A DNA stretch of 64,000 nt from Hemibagrus wyckioides (GCF_019097595.1 NC_080734.1:10940392-11004391), one strand, 5' to 3'; counted from the first letter of the stretch, positions 23,820-36,438 are shown. Made by a program: numbers and translations. The notes: a model not told the origin generated them from the sequence alone.

Positions 23820-24974
23820 ATGGTACAGCAAAGTGAACACAGCGAGACGGAGAGCGGCGCGTCCCGTGAGGCCACAGACACGGAGGAGACCGAGATGAGC
23901 GTCTGCAGCCCCGTGCCGCCAAAACCGGACTGGTGCCGGACGGCCACCGGCCACATCAAACGGCCCATGAACGCGTTCATGGTGTGGTCCAAGATCGAGC
24001 GGAGGAAGATCATGGAGCAGTCTCCGGACATGCACAACGCCGAGATCTCCAAAAGACTCGGCAAGCGCTGGAAAATGCTGAAGGACAGTGAGAAGATCCC
24101 GTTCATCCGGGAAGCAGAGCGGCTGCGCCTGCAGCACATGGCTGACTATCCAGACTACAAGTACAGACCGAAGAAGAAACCAAAGCTGGACAACACTTCC
24201 AAACCGGGCGCGCTATCGCCAGAGAAAAACGGCAACAAGGCTGTCAAAGCTGCCGCAAAGAAATGCACAAAGATGAAGCCCAGCAAGCCGGGGAGTGTCG
24301 GCGTCGGTGCGAGAGTCGCGCAAGACGTCCGGTGCAGCTACGCGTTCACAAACTTAAAAGTCAGCAAGTCAGTCAAGAGGGAACTTACGGACGACGAAGA
24401 CGACGATGAAGACGACGACGATGATGACGATGAGGACGACTACGATGACGAGTCTCCAACGCGCTTTAAAGCTGAGGACGACGAAGAGAGCCTGAGGCCG
24501 TACGGTGTGGCCAAAGTGCCGGCGAGTCCCACGCTGAGTTCAGCCGCGGAGTCGGAGGGCGCGAGCATGTACGAGGAGTCGTCCGGTCGCGCAAATGCAA
24601 CAGCCGGCTCCAGACTTTTTTACAGCTTCAAGAACATTACGAAGCAGCAACAGCCGCACCACGCAAGCCGACCCTCTGCGCTCTCGCCGGCTCCGTCTTT
24701 CCGCTCTGCGTCCCTCTCATCGTCATCGTGCGGCGAGGACGCGGACGACCTGCTGGTCGACTTCAGCTTAAACTTAGCGGCGGGCGGCGAGCCGACCAGC
24801 CACGCTTCAGGGAACTTGTGCCTCTCTCTGGTGGATAAGGACTTGGACTCGTTCAGCGAGGGCAGCCTCAGCTCCCACTTCGAGTTCCCGGACTACTGCA
24901 CTCCAGAGCTGAGCGAGATGATCGCAGGGGACTGGCTTGAGGCCAACTTCTCCGACTTGGTGTTCACCTACTAA
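23820..24974 (+). CDS. sox11: SOX11, SoxC-group HMG-box transcription factor
   Basis: Single-exon gene of 384 residues. In vertebrates SOX11 binds the minor groove of ACAAAG/ACAAT-type sites, bends DNA and activates neuronal and mesenchymal progenitor genes in the nucleus. Domains in order: the SOX11-type N-terminus MVQQ; the HMG box at about residues 46-118 (RPMNAFMVW and the basic ends); a lysine-rich linker; an acidic Asp/Glu tract at 191-211; [19 protein letters not shown]; a serine-rich stretch; and the SoxC transactivation tail at about 343-384 ending LVFTY. The start at 23820 is chosen because it has A at -3 and G at +4 and matches the family N-terminus. The frame stays open 38 codons upstream, but only from a TTG with no ATG. 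Residue 105 in the HMG box is Gln, where I recall Lys in SoxC proteins. Teleosts have two copies (a and b); which one this is was not resolved. Confidence 0.97.
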   Translation: MVQQSEHSETESGASREATDTEETEMSVCSPVPPKPDWCRTATGHIKRPMNAFMVWSKIERRKIMEQSPDMHNAEISKRLGKRWKMLKDSEKIPFIREAERLRLQHMADYPDYKYRPKKKPKLDNTSKPGALSPEKNGNKAVKAAAKKCTKMKPSKPGSVGVGARVAQDVRCSYAFTNLKVSKSVKRELTDDEDDDEDDDDDDDEDDYDDESPTRFKAEDDEESLRPYGVAKVPASPTLSSAAESEGASMYEESSGRANATAGSRLFYSFKNITKQQQPHHASRPSALSPAPSFRSASLSSSSCGEDADDLLVDFSLNLAAGGEPTSHASGNLCLSLVDKDLDSFSEGSLSSHFEFPDYCTPELSEMIAGDWLEANFSDLVFTY

Positions 24975-26005
24975 CAGGCCCAACTGTCCTCGGTCAGCGA
25001 GGTGACCGGCGCATCTTCAGGTTCTTTCAGACTCGCCTCTTGGGTTTGTGCCCCTTCCGGGTGGCGCAAGGAGGAAATGGAAGCGGACGCGCCACGACAA
25101 AGGTGACATGGCAAGAAAAAAAAAGTAACGTTTGTCACCGCCACAGGGTTTTATGGGTGTTTAATTCGGTGTGAGGCCGCAGGTGGAGAGCAAAATGTTA
25201 AAGATGAACTATGCATTCACATCCCACCTCGTGTGTCTACATGGAGCTGAAACTGCGGCTGTTCCTCGGAAGGAGGCGAGTCTACACCACTTCAGGATGT
25301 TCACTTTTCCAGAGGGTTTTATGTGATCTTTTTTTTTCTGTATACCACAAATTAGTTTTTTGTAACCCTCCAGCCAATGGAGATGCGGAGATTAAACTGT
25401 TCTAGGACACAGGTATGGCAGGAAGAGTTTTTGATACATAACCAACATACCTCATCTTTTAAAAAAAAAAATGCGAAAAGTGAAATATTTTCTGGCATAT
25501 TTTTGTACAGTTAAAGGGAATGTTCTTACTGTGCTCTCAGTGAGGTTTCTTCAGGCACTTCTACCCGGTTTCATTGATTCAAGCATGCAAGGGTTAAATG
25601 ACATCATCTTTGCAACTTAAATGCCTTGGTATGATTTCACATTCTAGGCTGTGTACAGGTGTAGATCTGACCATGCATTTCTCTAGAGATGTACAATGGA
25701 ATTGGGGAACTCTAGGCCTCATTGTTGGTACTAGATTCAAGATTGTATATGTTCTGTAATATAGTAAAAGCTAGGAGTTTATGTATATCAGTGTGAATGG
25801 GTCCCAAATAGCAGGTGTGAAACTAAAAAAAAAAAAAAATTGTTTTGCATTTTTACCATCTTAATGGCATTTTTATTTTTCATTATTTTGTGCAATATAC
25901 TCTTGAAATGGACCATCTGCGTTTTGTAGCAAAGGAAAATGCGTTACATGTCGTCATGCTGAAGTCTGTATCTTGACAAATAAATCAGCTGGAACTGATA
26001 GCATG
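24975..26005 (+). other. sox11: sox11 3'UTR
   Basis: About 1 kb between the stop codon and a strong poly(A) signal, with no competing open frame. It is AT-rich towards its end and has several T and A homopolymers (25327-25336, 25462-25471, 25826-25840). The extent is inferred from the poly(A) signal. No transcript evidence is available. Confidence 0.75.
25979..25984 (+). terminator. sox11 poly(A) signal AATAAA
   Basis: Canonical AATAAA followed within about 30 bases by a T/GT-rich downstream element (GCTTTATTGTGTGTGTGATA at 26013-26032). This is the typical arrangement of a vertebrate cleavage site; cleavage is expected near 26000. Confidence 0.8.
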
Positions 26006-28514
26006 TATGTCTGCTTTATTGTGTGTGTGATAAGTGATCGAGTGCAATCAAGGCCATCTTGTTGAATGTGTCCTTTACTATTTCCCCCGTCCCCCCTGAC
26101 TCTGACTTCTTGAAAGCAGCAAAGGCTATTTTTTTTTAATCAAATCTCACACTCTTAAGCGGTCACTCTTGATTGGTCAAACTTCTCCCCCCATTGGGAA
26201 GCTTGATGTAAGCCTCTCTTCATTCAGCAGCCACTGGACTCCAGCATATCGATGCAGCTGTTTCCATGTGACAGCCTCTCTACTTACAATGGCAAAAGGA
26301 ATCAAATTTACAAGTTATCAGGGGAACCTTTCCCCCCATTCTTTTAGATGAATGTCTCCCATGAAAAGCTTAGATGTAATGGTCAAAATCAGAAATATAG
26401 AAATCAGAAATACAGAAACAGAAGGCTCTTTGTTATAAATATACATTTAATGTGCACGTTATTTATATCTAAAGTGTACCTATCCCATCACTCTAAAATG
26501 CAATCAAAACACAACTGTACTTGGTGACTTTTACTCTGCAGACATGAGGACTGATATCTAACAGTATACAACCACATTCCTGCCTTGGTTTGCCACATAT
26601 GTTAATCTATAGGTGGAAAGTCTCTTTCTGGATGGCTGCCATGCTTGTATGGCTTTGATTATCTCTTCCCCTGTTCTTTTTGGGAGTGTGTATTACTGCT
26701 CAGATTACTACTGAAAGGGCCTCTGTGAGAGTGTTGCTTTTTCCTCTCCTTCCTGCTCATCCACAGGGCCTATCATTTCCAGGATAACATGTTCTTTGAA
26801 AGATCCACCGGCTAAGATAAAGCCAAGGAATCTCCAAGGCAAAAAGCACTGTTCGCTTTCAAGTACACTGTTTGAAACTATAGTTAGAAATGTTTCAAGG
26901 ATCTTTGCAAAGTTGATTAACATTCTGTTCACATTTGTTGGGGAGCTGATTCTGTATTTGGCCATATGTTGACACAGCATATCAACCGTGACCAGACCCA
27001 TTATGTGTCCTTTCTCTCCACTGATGTGCAGGTTGTTCAGGCACTGCTGCTTAGGTGGGTTATTTTAAAAGTCACCCCCGTAGCTGTTCTATTGCTTGAT
27101 TAGCACAGGTAGCTAAGAGTGCTTCAAGAGTTCATTATGATCAAGGATCCTGATCTTTTACTATATGGTCTACAAAGTACAGATTTAAACACTCTCAAGT
27201 GATGACATAGGCCTGAAAATCTCCATGAGCTATTGAACATCTTTGATAACATCATTAATACATATATTCTCCCAATTTCACTATTAATATTTATGCACTT
27301 ATTCAAGAATATCACCGTGAAGGTGCATTCACAGGTGCGTTTATCTGGAATTAGATAAACAATCTAAATATAAATACATTCATCATTTGGATGGGTTTGA
27401 GTAAAAGTTACAAAACATGAAATGTGTGCTATAATAGAGATAGATATTGACAGTATAGTGTTGCATACCATATCTAACCTGATTACCCGACCGCATTCAT
27501 GCATGAATGCGAAAGAAGCTTTTGATATGCGCACATGTGCAGCTTGTAAAAGATCTGAATTAAGCTGATTTGGCGGTGTCTACACAAGTTCAGCACTCAG
27601 CTGGATGCCTTCCTCCCCCTCCCACTCGCATTTACAGCCTTTCTGTTGCGCCTTTATTAGCTGCTCTGTTGCCTCAAAAGACTATCAAGATGACAGAAAA
27701 TAACAAGCAAAGCAAATTATTGACACTCGTGCTGCAGAAAGCGCGTCTGTATCGTCATCCTAACTACTCCCTGTGCAGACCCAGATGGTGGGCTGGTGTG
27801 AAGCTGCCTGTGCGTCTCTCTGTAGCACTGCCTAAACCCAAACAGATCTGTTTATAAAATTTGCAAGCAAAACCGTATGCTGTTGCCTCCAGAACCAGAA
27901 ACTGGCACACTCACTTAGATAGGCTCGGCAAGCATCTGGCCTGTTAATGCCATTAGTAAACATTACACAAATTGGTTTTGATTTGGAAAAAAATGAAAAA
28001 TGTTTAAAGTTGGAATGATTTTAGCAGTGCATTTGTTTCTTCAAAAGCAGTAATCGTAGAAGAGGGAAAAAATGAATACAAAACAGTTGCACTGTGAGTT
28101 GGGATTAATTTCTAAAAGCATTCGAGGGAGACGATCCAAAAAGGAGCGACTGAACACTGAGATTTTAAGTAGTGATTATTCACAGCATGTCGTCTGCTCA
28201 GAATTTGTGCATGTTTCCTGTATTGTGTCTTATATTTGTGAATTAGTTTCACACAGCAGTGTTGTCTGGTCCTGTTGACAGCCTCACACCATTTCTATAC
28301 TGTCAGTAATGGAAGGTCAGTTTTAAGTGATAGCCCAGGGCGAGCAGGAGACTACTGTTTCAGGAATTTCCAGGAATAATGCTTCCATATGACAAATCCA
28401 GAAAGCCTTATAAAAGTGGAGTGGTTATTTATGAGAATGCAAGTCATGGAGTCACTGAGTTCAAGGCCTTGAATATACTATTTGTAGGTACCATTAATAT
28501 TTAAGAGATTGTTT
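26006..28514. other. Downstream flank of sox11, no gene seen
   Basis: Non-coding. The short frame at 27690-27857 is listed separately. A minus-strand frame at 26708-27001 (97 codons) shows no domain. Confidence 0.6.
27690..27857 (+). other. Unassigned 55-codon ORF in CNE-like stretch
   Basis: An ATG frame beginning MTENNKQSKLL, basic and rich in Leu, Lys and Arg (SLCRPRWWAG near the middle). The frame is open 40 codons further upstream but without ATG. I do not recognise a family. The surrounding 27480-27950 stretch is repeat-free and could equally be a conserved non-coding element. Kept as unassigned; coding status doubtful. Confidence 0.15.
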
Positions 28515-28790
28515 CTCTCGTCTTGGTGGTACAGTGGTGCAGAATCTACATTCATGACGCCTCACAGCTTCCGGGTCCTGCTTCAGTACTGGTTCGAATC
28601 TTAGGGTGCTGTGGTGTTTCAGAGCATGTTTTCCCCAGATTTCCTCTGGATTTCTTCCTACCTTCCAAAAAAACATGCTGGTAGGTGGATTGGTGTGTGA
28701 ATTGTATAAAACAAAGGTGTGTGCATGGAGCTCTGTGATGAAGCTCTCTAGCATCCAATCTATAGTGTATTCCAACCACACAATGTGGTT
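28515..28790 (+). mobile_element. SINE-like teleost repeat, forward copy
   Basis: tRNA-like head with an A-box-like GGTGGTACAGTGGTGC (28525-28540) and a B-box-like GGTTCGAATCTTAG (28591-28604), then a diverged body (TTCCTCTGGATTTCTTCCTA). The tail is eroded. Same family as the copy at 19050. Confidence 0.65.
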
Positions 28791-28904
28791 TCTTTAGGAG
28801 TGCTGCATAATCCTACATTATTCAAAGTTACAGATGATGACTTCTGGTCTGTGCTTTTCCTTAACTAAAAGTCTCAGCTTAATTTTTGCTCTAATGAGGT
28901 AAGC

Positions 28905-29175
28905 AAAGGATCCATCAATTTTCTGTACCACTTATCCTACAAAGAATCACAGGGAACCTGGAGCATGAGGATTTGGGGTAGACAGCCCTAGATTGGCTGT
29001 CAACACATCACAGGAGACAATCTCATGCACCCAGTCAGCCTACAAGGCTTGTTTTGGACTGGGGGAGGAAACCAGAGTACCCAGAGGAAACCCCTGAAGC
29101 GGAGCGGAGCAGAGGTGGGAATCAAACCCCTAATCCTGAAAGTTGACCCATACTCCCCCACCAAGCCCGTAACCA
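28905..29175 (-). mobile_element. SINE-like teleost repeat, reverse copy
   Basis: Has CTGTACCACTTATCCTAC, then GGAGGAAACCAGAGTACC and a GGTGGGAATCAAACCCC B-box complement. It lies tail-to-tail with the forward copy at 28515-28790 about 0.1 kb away, so the pair could fold. Confidence 0.75.
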
Positions 29176-29870
29176 AAAGATGACTGACAATATAGTGTAA
29201 CAGTTGGGGCTGTTATTCAAAATACTACACTTATCCTGATCTCCTGCAATCTCTCTCTACAGAAAGCACAACACATGTTTCCCTACAGGATCAAGTCACC
29301 ATCAAAGCCTGCTACTGTTGTCTGACTATAAGCATTTCAAAATACTGAGAAAGTTTTATGTTTACTAAATCAATAACAAAATGTAACTTTGTTGATTGGC
29401 ACATATGAAACTAGCTCCTGGATAAATAGTAGTCATTTTACAGCCTCTGAAGTGCTAAACATCATATACATGGTAACTGCAGCCCCAAAACAGAAAACCT
29501 TCTCAAGCTGATCTCATAGGTTTAATATAGCACCAGATATTAGCAGTAAATAAACCGGGAAATGATTCTTGATACATGTAACCTCCCGCACCTCTATTAA
29601 GTCCTGTTCTATAGACGTGGTAAAAATATCTCCTTCTGGAATGGCAGAATGTCATGAGGAAATTGAAACGTCAAAAATGTGATTTCTCCCTGATTTGCTC
29701 TTTGCGTCGTCTTCTTTAGAATGTGCCATTTATACGACCATATTCTACTCCATGAACATTTACCCCATTTATAACATATATCAATAAATTATGTTTTCCA
29801 CTTACTATGTGATATTGGGTTTCTTGAGGATTGTTTGTTGCCATTTATTTTTTGTGTGTGCCTGGTTGTG
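29176..29870. other. Intergenic, nothing recognised
   Basis: AT-rich non-coding DNA with no domain-bearing frame and no recognised repeat. Confidence 0.6.
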
Positions 29871-30320
29871 TAAGTATGTACACCCCTTAACTAATACTTT
29901 GTTGAAGCACCTTGTTTTTTATTATTATACCACTCAGTCTTTTTGGGTAACAGTCTACTTGGCTCTCAAATATTTCCCTACTGGTTCTTGCAAAACATTG
30001 TAGATCCATGAAAGTGTAAGGGCATCTCCAATGCACAGTCCACTTCAGGTCACAGATTGTTAGTTGGATCAGGTCTGGGCTCTGGCTAGCTCATTCAAAA
30101 AACATTGATTTTTTGGTTAAGCCATTTCTTTGTTGATTTGAATGTATGCTTTGGGTCATTGTCGTGCAGAAAGGTGAAATTCTAGCAGACACCTGAAGGA
30201 TTTTCCAATAAAATCAGCTGTTATTTTTAGCAATTCATGATTCCCTTCACCTTGGTAAAGCCCCAGTACTGGCTGAAGAAAAGCAGTCTTAACTCATGAT
30301 GCTGCAGCCGCCACACATAC
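29871..30320 (-). mobile_element. Tc1-like transposon relic
   Basis: Minus-strand translation of 30040-30110 gives SQSPDLIQLTICDLKW, a decayed form of the Tc1 block containing PDLNPIE and DLK. The plus strand also shows the usual antisense words of this fish family (TTTGGGTCATTGTCGTGC, CAGTCTTTTTGGGTAACAGT). The catalytic Asn-Pro-Ile-Glu part is destroyed and the ends are indistinct. No functional product is possible. Confidence 0.65.
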
Positions 30321-31869
30321 AAGGAATTTGCCTTGGTGTATTGGTGCACAACAATAAAAATAAAAACATAAAAATATAAAGAAAAGTCTTTAAGCATTTT
30401 AACTGTGTAGAAAATCTAGAAAAAAAATATGAACTGTGTAAAAGTGCAGTACTATATTGTATAAAAAAGTGAACCAGTGCAAACAATTAAATTCATATTT
30501 ATATGCTGTAATCTCACATTGTACGGTAAAAGCTCTGACACAATTTATACTGGTTGCATTTTTTTACATGGCTGTGTAGAATTATATTTATTTTAGATAG
30601 ATAGAATGAACAGATTCTTGCAGATACATGAGCAGACTGCTGGCTAATTTATTAGCATTAAATGGAATAATGTAAGAAACATATAATCAAACTGAATTTG
30701 ATTCATTTTCCATTTCAGTTCAGTTTAGTAAGCTGTTGAACCTCTTCCACTCCACTATGCTCAGTACACACTTCATAAGAGAGACATAAAGAGAGACAAC
30801 ATTTACTAAACTGTCATGTAAATGGCCTGTTACACTTACTTCAGCTCAGTACACACTTTTAACATTGCTACTGACACCTCTGATTACTGTGTAGTGTTCA
30901 ATATATACTGTTATATACTGTATTGTTTCTTGTATAGTTCATGGTTTATTGTATAACTTGTTTTTGAATTTTTTGTGTATATTGACTCAGTCACTTTACT
31001 GTTTGTGTTACAAGACATCTGGTATTTTTTCATATAAAATGTAGCACCATAAATTTAATCTAATTATATCTCACTCATACAGTATAGCATATTGCCCCTG
31101 TAGCATAATATAGCCCCTATAGCATACCTAAGAGGAGAGGAATGATAATATTTTCTTATTAATGATTTTAATTTGAAGATCCTAATCCTGTGTAAAACTT
31201 TAAGATTTAGAGAAGAGAACCTTGCCTTTCTTTTCACCATATCACCCTACAGTGTGTTTTGTTGTGTTCACACTTTTCAAGGGTGTAGAAATCCACGGAG
31301 ATTTCTTGCATCATTGGGTTTACGGCAATTAGGGGACTGTGTTAGTAGTTAGGGGACATCTTTGTTTGTTTGTTTGTTTGTTTGTATTTTACAATCATTC
31401 TCAAATTCTGTAACCAATCACAGTTAATCTCTCCAAGTAACATTTTCAAATATACTATTTCCTGTACAGGAATTTTGCGGGGTCGAAATGTTGTATCAAC
31501 ACTGATGGTTTGTTAGATTTAAAAAATAAATAAATTAATTAATTAATTAATAATCATTTGTATTTCCACCATTTCCATTTAAATAATTGAATGTATGTAT
31601 ATGATTTGTAAGAAGCTTATTGCTCATAACCTTGTTACCTTGTTACTCCAGATTACATATAATGGTTTTTTGAAGCTCTCTTGTGAACCTTGTTAGGGCT
31701 GCTGTATTAGCAAATGTCCCTCCTGACCTCAGAATATCCACTCTCCACCCTCCACTGCATTCTCCAGCCTGACTGCATCAGTGCTCCTCAGGTCATGTTT
31801 CTCTGCTTCCCCTTCTCTCTCAAAACAAACCTGACCCAAAACTGAAACCTCCCATCCTCAGAGGTCCAG

Positions 31870-32070
31870 ACCAAAACACAGATAAGCCCGGCTTTCTGTT
31901 GCTTCCTGCCGAGCCCATGCACTGATAAGAGCTCACAGATGCTGTTGCCGCTGGAGTTCTAACCCACAGAGTAAACACTGTTATTGCTTTTATTGACCAA
32001 AGACATCAATGCCAATCACTCATAACCTAGCAGCACTCCCCTGCCATATCTTCTTTGCCCTGGTGTGTGG
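31870..32070. promoter_or_regulatory. Candidate conserved non-coding element
   Basis: Repeat-free stretch with SOX-like words (TTTTATTGACCAAAG, TCAATGCCAATCACTC) and a GATAAG GATA-type word. Composition contrasts with the AT-rich neighbours. Inference only. Confidence 0.28.
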
Positions 32071-34379
32071 CTTTTACTTATAACGATAGAGCAGACAGCA
32101 CAGCTGTTGTAATTTCACAGCTAGGCATTTATTGTTTCTGGACTTATTCCAGCATGGCTCGCATAATTTCGGCTTTGAAGTGCCAGTGAATGATTAGAAT
32201 TACACACCTGAAAAGGACTGACATTAAGCCACGATAGACCCCTGAGAATATGGCTCAGAAGAGTGTAGAATAAATCCTTTACTGAGAGACATCGGAATCA
32301 GTCATGCAATGGCGTCGAATAACATATGTTATTTTAGTTTTAGTGTTTTTGTTTCAAAAGTCTTCCTTATTCTCTATAAATATGAATACTCACATGCGTG
32401 AACCTCCTTTTGATACAACTAGTGACATATCAGCATATGTTTTATAGACAATAATCCCCATAACATACCTAATTACTGTATATATTTGCAATCCAGATAA
32501 CATTTTCAAGCAGGTATTTGTTATCTGGCAACATAATTGTGCAATCCAGGCTTCTTTAACCTTCCAGTGCAGGACAACCCTTTTAGCTATTCATTGATTT
32601 AATTGATTCTGTGAACGTTACTTTCTCCCTCTGTGCAAACTTCCCTCTTTTCCTCTGCAAGATAATTTCTTTCTTAACGTCTGCCAAAGGACAAGGGCAT
32701 ACATTTGTGGAGTTTACTTTATTGTGTGTGTGTGTGTGTATGTGTTCCTTCCTGCATGGGTGTAAATGTTTTTGGAATTAAGAGATAGCATGCATAGAAA
32801 AATTCACATGGATTTTTTTCATGCACTGCACCCTCATTAATGTGGAGGTATAGCGTGGAGAGCTTTTCTTATTTTGGCAAACTATGACAGCATGCCAGAG
32901 ATTTAGCACTAATTATGTGTGGAGGAACGCACACACACACACTGGGTCTACAGTCGTGCATGTATACAATGTTTGAGTCTAAGTCACTGAAATGTGTGGG
33001 GGGAAAAAAAAGGAATCTGTCTCCCGATGTTCAGTCAAATTGAGAATGGAGAAATTACCAGCTGTCAAAATGCTTTCTTACGGTCTCTGCCTAAAGGAAA
33101 ACCATTCTAAGCCAAAAATATGTAATAAGCCGGAATATTATCTTAGTAAAAGATGGTGGAGTGTAAAGTCCCATGTGTTTATGGACAGAAGGGTTATCCA
33201 GCTCTGGTATAATTAATGCAGAATAACCCCAACTCGCCATCTCTACTTCCATTTTTCTCAAATTAATGTGCAACCTGTGCAATGCACTGTGTGTGAAACA
33301 ATTAATTGGCTAGTTAAATGTCCTATCTTGTGAAAGTAGCTGTCTGGTCTGCGCCTTTTCCCTTCTCTTTCTCTCCTTTCCATACCCTTCCCTTCCCCCG
33401 CTACAGATCTTAACACATGCACACGTTAATGGCTGAAAGTCTCCTGCTAAGTGAGTTGTCTGCCTCATGCGCTGTGTTGGCAAAGCTCGACATTTGATTG
33501 AGACCATTCTTTCGAGCTAATCCTAGAAACGGAGCTGGCAAAAACACAACAAGTAAAAGTGCAAATACTCATCTAAATAAATACTTGGGTAAATATTGAA
33601 GTACAGCTTCAAATTCTTCACTCCTCTTAAACAGACAAGTGCAAAGCCTTTAAATTACATAATATGTGACAGTAAAAAGTTTCACACATCTGCCTCAAAT
33701 TTCCAACTGTTTTTATGAACTTATGATGAACTAATGCTTCTTTCACCAAGAAACCTAGAAGGGGGAAATATTGGCCAAGGCTAACTATATGCAGCTTTAA
33801 TCGTAATGTCTGAAGTGTTAGCTAGCATGATAATAACAGTTACAACACAAAACTAGCTGAATGCTTGCTCTAATGATACAAATTGTGTCACAGTAAAAAC
33901 TTGATAAGTAGAAAGTGTACATAGCAGTAACCTAGTGAGAGACTGCAGTGATGGGGATTAGGGCTCATTCTTCCTGTCAGAAGAATTTAACCTGTAAAAT
34001 GTTAGATTTGTTAGGAATCTCATCACAAACAAGCTCTTTAACCTGGACCTTTATAAAAACATCCACTGATGAAGACACAACCAGCATGGTGCTAGCATAC
34101 ATAGTCCCCTATGTATGGAGACTGTGTCAACCTAGGACCACCTGAGTAAGTTCCTAGAGAAATAACGAGTAACGAGTAGAAAGTAGATGTGAAGTGAGCA
34201 AAAGTCAAAAGTATTAGGTGAAGATATTCTTAAAATCCAGCATAAATTACATATACTTTGCAATTTGCATAGAAGAAAGTTTATCATCTGCAAATACCCA
34301 CTTCATCACTTTGTGATTCTGGTGCCAGTTCTGGCTGTCAGCCTATAGGCATCAAAAAATGATTTTAATTCTCTCATAT

Positions 34380-34650
34380 ATTCAAGACACCTGATTAATG
34401 CTGAGGAAATCAGTGTCATTTTCCAGTGCCGCACTGTGTTTACGCCAATGGCAGCAGAACGTTTGTGTATTATTAAATGACAAGGCTCATCTGTTATTCC
34501 TCATGTTGGCCACCTGCATGAACGGGAGGCTGAATGAGTGATTGATGGCGTGCCTGAATCCTCCAGAGGCTGTCAGCTTATATCTGCACAACACTCAACA
34601 TGTACATGTGTCGTGCTGGCGAATGGTCGATCGCCAGATTGACGTCATCT
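34380..34650. promoter_or_regulatory. Candidate conserved non-coding element
   Basis: A long repeat-free block with many homeodomain/SOX-like words: CCTGATTAATGC, TTATTAAATGACAAGG, GAGTGATTGATGG. A GATCGCCAGATTGACGTCAT stretch with a CRE core (TGACGTCA) lies near its end. It looks distinct from surrounding sequence. Regulatory role is inferred, not shown. Confidence 0.35.
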
Positions 34651-34754
34651 CCGTCCGGATAATGTGTTGAACATACCTGTGTCTTTCACAATTATTGTGT
34701 TTGTTAGTATAATAGACACGAGTGTGAATACCATTAAAGAAAAGTAATTCCATG

Positions 34755-35035
34755 GTTTGATGTTTTGGTCCAGGGGTTAGTGGTTAGCACCTTTACCTCG
34801 TGCATCAGGGGTATGGGGTTTAATCCCCACCTCTGCTCTGTATGGGCGGAGTTTGCTAGGGTTTCCTCCAGGTGCTCCAGTTTCCTCCCCAATCCAAAGA
34901 CATGCATTGGAGGCTGCATATCATCTCTAAATTGTGAATAGTATGTGGGTTGTCCAGGGTGTCCCCTACCTTGTACACATGTCTTCTGGAAAAGCCTGTG
35001 GAAGATAAGGGGTATAAAAGATGGATGGATGGATG
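34755..35035 (+). mobile_element. SINE-like teleost repeat, forward copy
   Basis: tRNA-like head (GGTTAGTGGTTAGCACC, B box GGGGTTTAATCCCC near 34815), then GTGCTCCAGTTTCCTCC, AAAGACATGCATTGGAGG, and the 3' end GATAAGGGGTATAAAAGATGG with repeated GGAT. Confidence 0.8.
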
Positions 35036-36438
35036 TTTTTGTCCATTCCAAATGTTTTTTTATTCCAGTACAGTTAAGCTGGAATAGATCTTCTTATCTT
35101 TTACTTCAGTCCCCGCCTAATTATGACACTATCCACATTCAGGCATGTTGGGACCAGGAAGCTAGATGGCAAAATAAGATATTTTACCAGCATTAAGTTG
35201 GGTAGAGAATGCATTCCACGTTTGATCAGCTAGCTGAGATGACCTTGGTGAACTAGCAGCGCCGTGTTCCTAAACAAACATGGTGTCTCATGTCTCTTGG
35301 CTTTCAAGCATTCCTTTTCATGTCTGCATCTGAGCCTTGGTGTTTCTTAGCCAAAATGTTTTTCGAAGCTGTTTAGGTCTTTAAGGCCAAGCAAGAATTT
35401 GATGTAAGCATGCATTGGTCTTCACAAGTCTTTTCTGTTGCAGCATCTGTGCTGGGAAATTTGATCCAAAGGGGAAAAAAAATTAGCTGCAGGCTGGAAC
35501 TCGGTGCCTGAGCCCAGCCCACAATAGAAAAGTATAAGAAAGGCAAACAGAGGCAAAGACAGGGAGAGGGGAGATGGGCACGCACCCCTTTTGTCCAAGG
35601 TCTCTGCTGAGCTTGCCTTAAACAGAGTAGCTCTTTTTTAAAAAAGCTTCTCATGTTCCTGAGCGCCTCAGTACTGCTGAGGGACATGAACACCTGAGAA
35701 TCTGCGAGGGGCCCATTCTTCACAATGCTTGTTACAGATAGTGAATACTTTTGTTTCTATATGATGTATTTGTATTGATTTATCTATTGAACACAACTTT
35801 GGGTACACTAATCCTGACCTGCTGTTAAGTCAGTATGCAGTTCTTGCCTACAAGCACCTGGGCAAACAAACAGTGAAATAATGAAACACGTCTTTCTTCT
35901 CTTTCTTGAGCATATTCAAGTGTCAATGCTCTGAAACACCTGGTCAGTTGTATATGAACTACAGCGTAATTCACAATCAAAGCACACATCTGATTTCGGA
36001 TTTTCACATTTCTGCAGCCCTTTGATCTTCTCAGCACCTATAGTCTTCTTTACACCAAAGCAAAACACACACACACACACGCCAGAGGCAACTGCTAAAC
36101 AATTCTGTTGTGTTCGTCTGAATAGGTTCTTCATATAGAATACACATTCAAGTGTACAGACTGATATAGTATATGTGTACAGCACAGCCATGGGTGCGTG
36201 TGAGTAATGCCTCCTGAATCTGTGCCTTTGAGCTGCTGATTCATGTGGTCGGAGTGTTTGTGTATGGGGGAAAGAAACAGCCTGTCATGCCAGGGCGGTA
36301 CTTATCACTGCATCTGTGAGCTTGCGGTTTTGTCTCTCTAGACGTCAGAGGCTTTGGATCAGTTCTGCAGAAGCTGCTACATGCTACTGAGGCTCTGGTT
36401 TGAAATGGTCTCAGACAGCAAAACAGATGGAGGGGAAA

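Larger units (their letters stand above)
30321..34754. other. Intergenic, no gene seen
   Basis: Includes AT-rich low-complexity DNA (30340-30560), GTTT repeats at 31363-31384, a GT run at 32723-32739, and candidate regulatory stretches at 31870-32070 and 34380-34650. No gene recognised. Confidence 0.6.

Noticed and set aside
23685..24139. 150- and 126-codon minus-strand frames over sox11
   Set aside because: They are shadows of the GC-rich HMG-box coding sequence on the opposite strand and carry no domain.
34760..34830. tRNA gene suggested by A- and B-box-like words
   Set aside because: No cloverleaf with anticodon arm could be drawn, and the sequence continues into the SINE-like body with a GGATGG tail.
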